From Chromera velia (taxonomy: Eukaryota > Sar > Chromeraceae): a DNA stretch of 31,000 nucleotides. The translations under genes and the position numbers were made by a program. The notes under the pieces are model-generated. The model was given only the letters and a program-made list of their open reading frames with translations. It made no database searches and was not told the origin of the DNA. This document shows positions 10,291-20,084 of this stretch, piece after piece (position 1 is the first letter of the stretch; the number at the start of each line of letters is the position of its first letter). The DNA lies in assembly GCA_018398765.1 (NCBI GenBank), contig JAHBMJ010001447.1, positions 1-31,000 of the forward strand, read 5' to 3'.

Positions 10291-13200
10291 TCAGTGCAAC
10301 AGAGAAGAACCACCAAGCGGCTCTTGTGCACCCGTCGGGTCCCTCTCGAACAGAAACGCGTCTGACTCCTGGATGGAAGGAATCAGAGGTTCATTCGGAG
10401 AGACAGTCACTGCAGCTGTCGAAGGGTCCACTCCTTTCTCAACCCCCCTCCACTGTGCAGTCATCCTCACGACCCCCTCTCGTGGCGCTCTGTCTGTTGA
10501 TGGCCTGAGGAGTGGCAGAAGGTTCCAGAAGGTCTCGGAGGCCTTCCCGTTGTTGTCCCGAAGGAAACACTCCCCCCCAAAGTTCCTGTCAAGGAACGTT
10601 CTCTTCACAACACACTCAATGCACCCACGATGACTATCCATCTGAAAGTTCCTTTCATCACAACAGAAGTGCGCTGTGAGTCTTCGAGGCACTTCCTCGA
10701 AACAGGCCCCACACTGTACTAATTCTTCCAGGTTCTCTTCCTTCAATTTCAGACCCGCTCCCTGCAGATCTTTCTCCTCAAGACTCAAAATTTGAATCCT
10801 ACCATCCAGACGTCCCAGACAAATGGAACGAATCCACTCTGCCCGAATGTCCTCCCCCCAACCCTCCCCTCCCAGACAGTCTCGACAATGTCGCAAAAAC
10901 CCGTCGGCATCTTCCCGATCTCTGAAACGAGCGGTAGACAGAGACCCATCAGCAAGAGAAACGACGTGATCTTTCCAGGCTAAGGCGTCTGCATACATTC
11001 TGCAAACCCAGTTGTCTCCCCCCTCTGACTGGTCATTCATCGATCCGACATCCACCTCTCCCCCCTCCATCATATCCTGCGCACCCTGTCTGCTTTTCCA
11101 TTCAGGAGTGGACTCAAGAAATTGGATGACAGACTCTAGTCCCTCCCTGAGAAGTGCCTCTCGGGCCCTCGGGACAGTGTGGAACAGAAACGACGGAAGG
11201 GGAGTTGTCGTAGTGGAGACTGCAGGAGGAAAGTCATCAGATTTGTGTGACATTGTCAGAAGGGCCCTCCACCCAGAAGCGCAGAGACGCACTCTTCCAG
11301 GAATCGGTGGATCTCTGGGGGTGCCGCGGTCTCATTGGCTGCCTTTTGGATCTCTGCAAGGCACTCACCCCCAACCCTCTCCAGATGTCCAAGTTTGCCT
11401 TTGAGGACAAAAAGGTCGGACTGGACGCGGAGAAGATATCTCCCGAGACTGTCAAGGAGGAGTCGTGACTCTGCTGTCTCAAGCGACCCCCCCTCTGCAG
11501 TCACTCTCATGATCCGCCTGTCCTCCTCCTCTTGCAGTCTCTGCAAGCCTCTGATGCATGCCTGAATCTCTGAGAAGGGGAGACGGCTACCCTTTTCCAA
11601 TGCCTCCCAGAGAAGACGAATGAGTTTCGGTTCTCTGGTAGTACTCCCCTCTGCCCCTGTGGCTTTGTGCTCAGTCAGTAGCTGCCCCCCCCCACGCTGA
11701 GTCTCAGTGAACTGCTGTGAGCTCAAAACGATACTCAGAAGCTCACCGAGGTTTGCTCCCCTGTGCTGCCCCGCCCCCTCTTTCCACACCCTCTGCTTCT
11801 CTTTTGGACACAGACGTTCTGCCTCCTCCAGTACTGCTCTCCACGCACCATTGAATTCATGCCCCCCCCCCCTCCAACGCTCTTCTGCGTTCCCCATAAT
11901 CTTTTGACGTCTTTTCTCCTCCCTCCTAGAGTCCATCTTCAGCCTCTGTTCGGCATGCAACGCAAGTCGTGCGAGCGTGCACACAGAACATTCACAATGC
12001 AGGCCGACAGACCTTCCTGCCTCCACCCCATGAATTCTCTCTCTCAACGCTCTCACCTTTCCCAACAGGCAGCCCAGCTCGATCACTCGTACCCTCTCCT
12101 CCCACATCCCCCCCCTCCCGTTGAAAGTTGCAGAGTAAAACGAGGCATTCACACCCTCCACCTTCGTCAGCAGGGCACCCAACTCGCGCCCTTGCTGAAC
12201 GATTTCTTCGGTAGAGTCGCCAGAAGCTGGTTTTGGGATCTGAGGGGCGGCTTCGTTCGGCTGGGGAGGGGCGGGGGCCGCGGGGCGAGGAGCGCCCTCT
12301 GCGGCTTCCTCCGGCTGGGGAGGGGCGGGGGCCGCGGGGCGAGAAGCGCCCTCTGTGGCTTCGGCTTCTTCATTCTGCAGGACCTTCTGTTTTCGCAGAT
12401 AAGCTGCGTAGGCCGCAGTTCCCGGAACACTTCCGACGCAGACGCCCCCTAAAAGCCCCACCAGCACCTTCGTGACTGTGGGGATTCCACAGGCAGCTGC
12501 GGCCTTGACTGCTGCAGCCGCGATTGCAGCTTTTGCAGGCGAAAGAGAGGCCACGGCAAACGTGCCAATCGTGACAGAGACGGGCTCGATCGCTGCTGCC
12601 CCGGGCAGAGCCGCACACGCAGCGACGCACAGAAGAAGGGAGGGGCGGGATCCGTGTTGACGTTTCTGCTCTTCCAAGGCAACAAGCATCACGAAAACCA
12701 AGATCGCCAGGCACTGATCCAGATTGCCTGAAAGCAGTACAGGGGGGAAACGAGAAACTTGTGAATTACAACCATCAAACAGATACTCTTCTTAAGAAGG
12801 GAAGGAAAAACAAAGCAATGCATAGATACATAAAAACGAGAGAGAGAAACACACAGAAAGAGATGGAAAGCAGCCTGCTAACAAGACGCAAACAAACGCA
12901 CAGGCAACCACGGAAGCCGAGAGAAGACTGACTGGTATCTGTTTTGTCGTTCTCGGACATTCCCGTCGGTGCCCCTACAAAAGAGAGCCCTCTCGACATG
13001 GTCAGAGTCAGCTTGTGCTTGTTGGCAGTGTCCGAAGTGACTGTGTACTTGGGCACGTTTCCTGTGTTGACGACTGTGTACTGGAATGTGGCGGTGCCCC
13101 CAATCTCGAGAGGCGCTCCCGGCCCAGTGTCCGAGTCCATTCCGTTGGTCGTCTTCTCGACGTCGATACCCGGATTCTCCTCTGAACGCGTGCATGCATA

Positions 13201-13465
13201 TCGGGCGTCAGAACTCAATGTAAGGCAGTGAAGAAGGAAGGGGAGGGGTCAGGAACAGGAGAAAGAGAGGGAAGGATCTGCCTCTCGTGCGTTCACGGAA
13301 GATTCTGAGGGGGAGTTCATACGGCAAAAAGTAAGTCGACACACTCACTGACTTTCACAAGTAGATGTGGTGGCATTTGATCGCAGAGCTGTGGGTGCAG
13401 TGCTGTTGACTCCTTGGCAAGTCATCGAGGTGTCTCCCAACCTTCTCATTCCGTCATCGCACCTG

Positions 13466-13496
<31 letters not shown>

Positions 13497-15233
13497 AAAG
13501 GTCTTCTCTTGAATTGTTGAGTGCTGGGGGGTGTCTTCATCCATTCGTAGCCCATCTCAGCCTAGATTGTCTTGTTTTCTTCTCTTGCGGTCGTGCAAAA
13601 AAAAAAAACGATGCAATCAGAGATCGGTTTGGTCCTCATTTGCGAATGCCTCGTCGGATTTTCTGTCGGTTGAAGGGATGCTCTTTCTCTATGAAGCTCT
13701 CTCTCTGCAGGCACTTCGATTGATAACGACCCCAGCTTGAAAAAACTTTTTGAATAAGGAAAGCGTTTAAGTTACAACTATCTAGAGACAAAAATTTGAG
13801 TGAGAACCATTCCACTCCCCGTCCAAACAGTGCCCTTCAAGAAAAAGCAGGTCTGTCTGCCTGCATCTTTGAACCTCCCTCTGACCTGAACTCGTCGGTG
13901 ATGCCGGGATTCCATGTGGGCGTTGGCGTGAGGTCGTCGTTGCCGTCGATGGTGACGGTGTTGCCGTCTCCCAGCGTGAGGGCTGTCACGATCACCTCCG
14001 AGGCAATCACCTCCATGCTCGTGACCACACCCGCACCTGTGATGGAGGTGATCCCCGAGAGGGTGTCTGACGTGTTCACAGTAACTGAGTTTGTCACCGT
14101 CGCACCGCCAAATTTGATGTCTGCATACAGCAAGGTAAAGCGACAGAGAGGCAAATACAGAGACATTCATAGACACTATGACTTTGCAAAGAGGCAAACA
14201 AGAAAGAAAACAAGTAACCAAGAAAGAGGCAAGAAAGAAACGCCCCTCGATGTTTTCTGGCTGATGATCTTGTCACGCTTATTCAGCTCTATCAGTTTAC
14301 GAGGCCAAACTGACAGAATATACACAAAGATGAAAGAGACGTTGCAAAAAGGGAGGGTCTCATCTCTCTTTCCTACCTGTTGGATGAGAGACTGCTCTCT
14401 GGAAAGTCATCGTTGCTCCAGGACCGATCACTGTGGAACGGCCGAGCGTCACTGTTCCCATACTGTCTGTCCCCCAGAACCTGGACCCCTTCTCGAACGT
14501 CCCACGACTCTCCAGGTTGAGCCTCCCCGAGGAGATGATCAGGCTCTCGTTTCCACGGGAGGTGGGCGGTGTGCCTGTGCAAGCCACGGCTGCAAGAGAA
14601 ATGGACATGCACACGTGAAGCAGAACAAACGGAAGATAGGCAAACAGGTTCCCAAGATAGATGCAGACTCGAAACGGAAGAGCTGTGTGGAACCAAACTT
14701 GAGAGCACAAAAAGCCAATAGAGACCATTCTCTGGACAGGCACACTGAAAAAGAGGCGTCAGGTAGGCAAACAGACAGGCACACAAGAGACACTTTTGAT
14801 CAAGAAATGAAAAAGCTGGGAATGATAGAAACAAATGGACTTGCATGTAGAAACAGAGACTGGGAGTCAAACTGACGGTCGCACGTGATTCCACTCCAGT
14901 AAGAAGGCCAGTCTGCTGTTGGTGCTGCTGTTGTGCCCCCTCCATAGCAGGTCACTGTCTCGTTTGCCCCCCCGTTAAGGTTCAACGCATACCCGTCGTT
15001 ACACCCGTACGCCATCTCGTCCCCGATCCCGACAGTCCACAGCTGGTCCGAGTAGGTCATGTGTCCGTTTTGGGGGGCTGTGGGCTGAGGGTCCGCAAAC
15101 TTGGCGGCTGCAGAAGGAGACAGAGAGTTGAAACAGCGGAATACAGCCCTGCCAGGTTGAAAGAGAAATCCGGAGAAAATAAGTACGAGAAGAAAACACT
15201 TGAGCGAAAATCCGTGGAAAGAACGGTTGAAAA

Positions 15234-15280
<47 letters not shown>

Positions 15281-15515
15281 GAGAGACATAGAAACAGAGA
15301 CAGGAAGAGACAGGGAGACTTACATTCGCAGTACACCCCTGCGGGGATGGTGCCTAGTGACTGTCCCCTTTTGAGGTACCCAGGCAGGCACTCGCAGGAA
15401 AAGGACCCCTCTGCGTCTGTGCAATTGGCCTGGTTGATGTAGTCGTTGGCGATTCCGGACGTGTAGTTCAGTCTTCTCGAGCAAGTGTGGATGCCCCTCG
15501 AGCATTCATCCAGCA
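10291..15515 (-). CDS. multidomain surface/receptor-like protein: EGF, sushi-like, DUF7507-like, hydrophobic segments, Cys/His cluster; 5' partial
   Basis: Exons in transcript order: 15515-15324, 15107-14877, 14589-14377, 14120-13886, 13462-13353, 13181-12933, 12727-11369 and 11219-10291. All junctions are in phase, giving 1171 aa from the first full codon to TGA. Residues 1-61 are a Ca-binding EGF module (DEC...C...C..AEGSFSCEC.PGY). Residues 62-140 are sushi/CCP-like (APQNG, Y.C.DGY.L, TC, W, C). Residues 142-290 are beta-rich, Ser/Thr/Gly-rich sequence resembling beta-helix surface repeats. Residues 291-326 look like half a second sushi. Residues 328-409 resemble the bacterial surface domain DUF7507/DUF11 (GIDVEKTTNG.D.D..PG, then NTGNVP). 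Several hydrophobic segments follow (416-427, 439-456, 459-489, 490-510), then a duplicated Pro/Ala unit, long charged helices and a Cys/His cluster at 1032-1080. I infer a membrane-anchored adhesion or receptor protein with a cytoplasmic signalling tail. No signal peptide is seen because the 5' end is missing. The gene identity is unknown. Confidence 0.68.
10560..10720 (-). other. C-terminal Cys/His cluster (RING-like candidate)
   Basis: Near the end of the receptor-like protein, residues 1032-1080 contain CGAC, then CC after 12 residues, then H..C..C (HRGCIEC) and a further Cys 14 residues later. The HxxCxxC part resembles the middle of a RING or related zinc finger, but the last Cys pair is incomplete. 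It may bind zinc; calling it a ubiquitin ligase is not justified. Confidence 0.35.
12258..12365 (-). repeat. 54-bp tandem duplication encoding an 18-aa Pro/Ala unit
   Basis: Two near-identical 54-bp, GC-rich copies encode EGASRPAAPAPPQPEEAA and a close variant. They sit just after the hydrophobic segments of the receptor-like protein. The frame is kept, so the protein tolerates length change here; it looks like a flexible linker. Confidence 0.8.
12933..13181 (-). other. DUF7507/DUF11-like domain exon
   Basis: One phase 1-1 exon encodes about 83 residues with ENPGIDVEKTTNGMDSDTG and FQYTVVNTGNVPKYTVTSD. This is the pattern of the repeated Ig-like beta domain of bacterial cell-surface proteins (GI.IEK.TNG.DAD..PGP..., then Y.VTNTGNV.). 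Known family members are mostly bacterial and archaeal; an exon of this type inside an intron-bearing gene with EGF and sushi modules is unusual. Assignment is by motif memory; a profile search would settle it. Confidence 0.6.
13467..13498. repeat. (GGCA)n microsatellite directly beside a splice acceptor
   Basis: On the minus (transcribed) strand this reads CTGC/CCTG repeats that run straight into the acceptor CTGCAG of exon 13462-13353. The repeat itself supplies the pyrimidine-rich tract and the CAG. Confidence 0.8.
14877..15515 (-). other. EGF-CA plus sushi/CCP-like module (two exons)
   Basis: Exon 15515-15324 carries an EGF with the Ca-binding DEC start and the FSCEC..GY core. Exon 15107-14877 carries a sushi-like fold whose Cys spacing (YGC.DGY, TC, ITC) and central Trp fit CCP; its first Cys would be the one in VYCE at the end of the EGF exon, so one Cys may be shared or the EGF may lack its sixth. 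Both exons are flanked by phase-1 introns, the symmetric arrangement of extracellular modules spread by exon shuffling. Confidence 0.65.
15234..15290. repeat. (GA)n and (GACA)n microsatellite
   Basis: A GA run followed by GACA units in the intron between the EGF and sushi-like exons of the receptor-like gene (15108-15323). Confidence 0.85.
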
Positions 15516-15617
15516 CTGCAACCACCATCGAGCACAGACAGACAGAGAGAGCAGACGTGTGAAAGAATGAATGTGAAAGGCGAATGACGATACACGGAGA
15601 AAATATGTTGGGGGGAC

Positions 15618-15659
15618 CTCTTTTTCCACACGTCTTTTGAGTGGCGGACTTATCCGGGA
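15618..15659 (-). other. possible extra upstream exon of the receptor-like gene
   Basis: A 42-base segment with a good acceptor (TTTTGCAG before 15659) and a GT donor after 15618 would join in phase 1-1 with the EGF exon, adding about 14 residues (PDKSATQKTCGKR). The donor GTCCCC is weak and the segment too short to judge by composition. Further 5' exons, including a signal peptide, are not visible and may lie in or beyond the transposon and gap region. Confidence 0.25.
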
Positions 15660-15926
15660 CTGCAAAAGGAAAACAGAAATGGGAGCATGCTGCAACACGC
15701 AGAAGAAAAAGCGTTCGGCTGGAGTGTGAAAAGGGGACTCTCTCGCTCTCCTCAGCAGTGCAAACACAGAGAGGAAATGATCCCGCGTTGAATCAATGAG
15801 TGACGTACGCTTATATATATATGATGATTGATAATGATGATGTATGATGATCGATGGTACATTTTAATACAAAAAAAAATCTGCATGCATGCATGCATTA
15901 GGCAATCCGAATCATGAAGAGTCATC

Positions 15927-16586
15927 CAATACAAATTCGTATGCACAGGTGCTTTCCAGGGCTGCACACAGTAGAATTCCGTGAGCGTGTCGACCCCTCC
16001 GTCTATACATGCATTCATCTCTCAGTCAAGCTTCCACACACTTACTTTGACCGTGAAACCGGAACGTTTATAGATCTTTGCATGAAACAGCTCAGCAGCA
16101 GAGACCCTGCCTGTGCGTAATGCAGGGCGGGCGGTGCAGATCCTGTCGAGCGGATGCAACAGGTAAGGAAAACAAGTAACAGTATACGTCTGGCACACCC
16201 TTTCTGTGCTTTGTGTGAATGCATTGCTACATGACAACATGTCGTCTTCTGGAGAGTGGACATCTTGAAAATTGGATACTTGATTGAAGATCCCCTATAT
16301 TTTGCAAAGATTACCCGACAGGTTTGAGGTCAAAATACGGCTGTTTTGGTTACTCTGGTAGCAAAAGCATGTGTAGAAAGAAGCAGAGGGGAGGAAGAAT
16401 GCAATGCAGATTTCACTTTTTTGCCTTCTTCTCTGTATGTGCAACCCCCTTCCTTGCAGAGCTCTCTTTTCTCTGACTGCCTGCCTGGTGACTGCAAGCG
16501 GGTCCGCCATTGGAGTGCTTGTACTGAGACCACCATAATAGAAAAGAATAGAGACAAAGTCCACAGCCAAGATGCCCTTCAAAAAT
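15927..16586. repeat. 660-bp direct repeat, copy 1
   Basis: Offset 682 from copy 2, no indels. The only differences noticed are about six transitions within its first 125 or so bases; the rest reads identical. It ends exactly at the N gap. Confidence 0.9.
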
Positions 16587-16608
16587 NNNNNNNNNNNNNN
16601 NNNNNNNN
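16587..16608. other. assembly gap (22 N)
   Basis: A run of undetermined bases between the two 660-bp copies. The apparent ORFs crossing it contain X residues and are not genes. Confidence 0.98.
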
Positions 16609-17268
16609 CAATACAAATTCGTATGCACAGGTGCTTTCCGGGGCCGCACACAGTAGAATTCCGTGAGCGTGTCGACCCCTCCGTCTATACATGCATTCAT
16701 CTCTCAGTTAAGCTTCCACACACCTGCTTTGACCGTGAAGCCGGAACGTTTATAGATCTTTGCATGAAACAGCTCAGCAGCAGAGACCCTGCCTGTGCGT
16801 AATGCAGGGCGGGCGGTGCAGATCCTGTCGAGCGGATGCAACAGGTAAGGAAAACAAGTAACAGTATACGTCTGGCACACCCTTTCTGTGCTTTGTGTGA
16901 ATGCATTGCTACATGACAACATGTCGTCTTCTGGAGAGTGGACATCTTGAAAATTGGATACTTGATTGAAGATCCCCTATATTTTGCAAAGATTACCCGA
17001 CAGGTTTGAGGTCAAAATACGGCTGTTTTGGTTACTCTGGTAGCAAAAGCATGTGTAGAAAGAAGCAGAGGGGAGGAAGAATGCAATGCAGATTTCACTT
17101 TTTTGCCTTCTTCTCTGTATGTGCAACCCCCTTCCTTGCAGAGCTCTCTTTTCTCTGACTGCCTGCCTGGTGACTGCAAGCGGGTCCGCCATTGGAGTGC
17201 TTGTACTGAGACCACCATAATAGAAAAGAATAGAGACAAAGTCCACAGCCAAGATGCCCTTCAAAAAT
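16609..17268. repeat. 660-bp direct repeat, copy 2
   Basis: It begins exactly after the N gap with the same bases as copy 1 and ends at the point where copy 1 is cut by the gap. This is the geometry expected for two overlapping contig ends. Confidence 0.9.
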
Positions 17269-17347
17269 GGGGGTCATTTTTTTTGCTAGTGCAGCTGCCA
17301 TACATTTGACTCTTCATTAGTTGGATTACCTAATGCATGCATGCATG

Positions 17348-17988
17348 TGAAAAAAAAGGGGGTTTTAATTGCATGGTGAGCTTTGCGCGCGGGATGCGCG
17401 CGAATAGGTTCACACAATCTTGCATATATGAGGAATTGCATGCGCATGCATCAGCCGCGGCCGGCCGCGTCTCCATGCACGCACAGAATTCTCAAATTGC
17501 TTTAATTTGACAGCAGCGGCCGTTTTCCACCCGGCCATGCAGCAGGCTGATGCACTGAGGCAAGCTCCGGCTTTAGCCAGCCTGTCAATGCTTTCAAGCT
17601 TGCTGACAGCTCGTTATAATCTTGGAACTTAATTTACGCGCTTGGCTTTGGTCTTGCCGGATTTGACCGGGAGGTTTCAGTGGACGATCCTCCAGTCGAT
17701 TTCTCCCCATATCGTGTAGGCTGATTTATGTTGCGAGACTGTCTGTTCGAGAGGCCCCTCTGTAGAGCGTGATAAGCAAAGGTGCTATCTACTTGGCCTG
17801 CGTCATCATATAATCGGTTTGCTCGTCTTAGGGACACTGCGGGCATTGCGCTTGTCTGTTCCGCTCCACAGGGCCTCGCTAGTCACTGAATTTCCGTCTC
17901 TAGTGAGAACGTCGAACCTTCTCTTCAAGGGCTTCTTTTCTCAACCCAGTCTTGCAGCTTAGCTTCTTCTGTCTCCTTCCAGCACCAG
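17348..17988. promoter_or_regulatory. probable promoter/5' region of the KH-LOTUS gene, rich in palindromes
   Basis: This 640-base stretch between the TIR element and the ATG at 17989 has no gene. It holds several GC-rich palindromes: GCGCGC...GCGCGC at about 17385-17401, TGCATGCGCATGCA at about 17438-17451 and GCCGCGGCCGGCCGCG at about 17454-17469. TGCATGC is a known ApiAP2-factor site in Apicomplexa; a similar role here is inference. A CTCCTTCCAG acceptor at 17973-17982 suggests that a 5' UTR intron may end just before the ATG. Confidence 0.35.
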
Positions 17989-19981
17989 ATGCAGTTCTAT
18001 GGAGAGCCACCAGGTGGTGGTGGCTGGGGGGTACGTCAGAGCAGCGAGTGCTTCTCTCCCTTGATTCCTTTTCCACGACTTTTCAGCCGTCTCTGAATGT
18101 GCGTTTAGCAATTCCTGCTTATCTCTCGATCATCTCATCCCTTGTCCATTCGCCTTTGCAGCCACACGACCAGCCACCTCCCAGAGGACCCCCCCCTGGC
18201 CCATCGGCAGGAACTTTCTTCATCGACCTCGAGGCCTTTCCCAAAGACGTGAACGTGAAGGGAATTCTGATTGGGAAGGGAGGGGAGACTTCTAGAAGCC
18301 TCAAAAAGCTCGGTAGGCAAACAGTGTGCAGGAGAAAGTTATTGGTGCCAGAAAGCCCCTTTGAGCCTTGTCTCCCGTGGCTTTGTACGAGCAACAGCAA
18401 GAAGAGCTCTTTTCTTTTGTCCTTCCAGCCTGCCCGGAAATGTGTGCCGGAGTGAGAAGCTGAGTGTGAAAGGGGTAAGAGAGGAGGGCTCCTTCAAGCG
18501 AATGCAGGGACACCTAGTCGGTATCATACGAGAGTCTGCTTGCATCCTGTGCTGTTCGTTGCGTCTGTTTGCATGCATGCATGCATGCATGAATGCAGGC
18601 AACTGCCAGCAGCTGACTTTTGAGGGTGGATGGGACTCGAAAGACATTCCTTCCGGCTCTCCGCTCTCAGTCAAAATTGTGTGCGGCAATCAACGAGACG
18701 TCAGTCAGTCCGTCCGGCCGTTTGCATGGGAGTTGCTGGGCTTCTTTCTAGAGTATCTCTCTGCATTTCATTTCATTTCATTTCATGTGGAAATCTGAAG
18801 TATCTGACGATTCAATGTGCACCTCCTCACTTTGCTTCGTCTTTCTGTAAGCGTTCTCCGTCTGAGTGTCTGTCTGTTCTTTGATCTTTCGTTCTTTCAC
18901 CTTTGCGGCTCGTTTGAAGCCCTGTTGCCTCCTCTCTTCCTGTGCGCAGCTCGACTCTACACTCCAGGCCATTGACGACACATTAGTCGGGTATCTCTGC
19001 AGCACACCCAACTGCAATTGGAAGGCATACAAACGTCTGTGCCCCACCACTGTGCGTCTACTGAGGGAGCCCTTCATCCCCTCAGGAGGGCGGGGAGCCC
19101 CACAGAGACTGCCGGAACTCTACCTCAGTCCTCCTCAGGCTCCTGGTCCGGGGCCCTTCGAACATCCCCCACGAGATGCCGGCCCCCCCCCTGGACCCAG
19201 CAGACCCCCTCCGGGAGGCTTCCCACCTCCCAACAATCCTCCCTGGCAAGGGCCGGGAGGCGGGTTTCCTGGGCCCTCTGACGTCCCCCCGCCAATGGGG
19301 GGCATGCCGGGGTCCATGCCTGGGTCCAGTGGGCCCCCTTCAACCTTCAGTGATCCACTTCCCCCGGGACTAGGCTTTGCAGGAGGCCCCCAGGGACCAC
19401 CGGGTGGGTGTGTGTGGTCGCGGTTGTGTGGGTAGAGAGAGAGTGGGGGGAAAGGGGCGTGGATGCCGCCGTTTTAATTGTCCAGATTGCTTGTTTGAAT
19501 CCTTTTTTTTGCTTTCTATTTGCTTTTTGCGCGTCTCCCATCAAGCGAAGTTCTGTGTTGTACACAAGTAGCGAACAGACTGTCTGTCTGTCTGCATGTG
19601 GAAGACAAGGCAATGTGGGTGCCTGTCTGGAAGCACCTGAGCGGTGGTCCCTTTTTGTACTTGCCCGTCTTCGACTCTCTGTTTCCCTTTCCATCCTGCA
19701 GGAGGGGTGCTGGCTCCCGGAAGTGGAGGACCGGGGCCCGTAGAGCCCATGCAGAGGGAGGGCGGCATGGTGGCCTCCCGGATGCAGTTCCTCTCCAACC
19801 TCCATAAGATGATCTCATCAATGCCGGTGCGGTGCCTGTCTGTCTGTGTCTGTGTCTGTGTTTGTGTCTGTATGACTGACTGTCTGGCGGTGTCTTTGTT
19901 TGAGTTGTCGTGATGTTCCTCTGTCTTTGTTGCTTTCTTTCTTTTCGTCTGTTGTGTTTATGAAGAAAAGGAGGGAAAGAA

Positions 19982-20022
<41 letters not shown>

Positions 20023-20052
20023 GTCTGTCTGAGGGAGAAGAAGAAACATGTA

Positions 20053-20084
<32 letters not shown>

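Larger units (their letters stand above)
15884..17347. mobile_element. terminal-inverted-repeat element, interior doubled across an assembly gap
   Basis: The left end 15884-15924 and right end 17307-17347 are 41-bp inverted repeats (about 4 mismatches), each beginning with CATGCATGCATGCATTAGG. Inside, 15927-16586 and 16609-17268 are collinear 660-base direct copies, separated only by 22 Ns. If the two copies are one overlap that the assembler failed to merge, the real element is about 782 bp. No transposase is recognised; interior ORFs are short and unremarkable. No clear target duplication was found, so the superfamily is not assigned. Confidence 0.65.

Noticed and set aside
16295..17301. 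ORFs repeated on both sides of the gap (about 70-118 aa)
   Set aside because: They are duplicated only because the 660-bp segment is duplicated; composition is not protein-like and some contain X from Ns.
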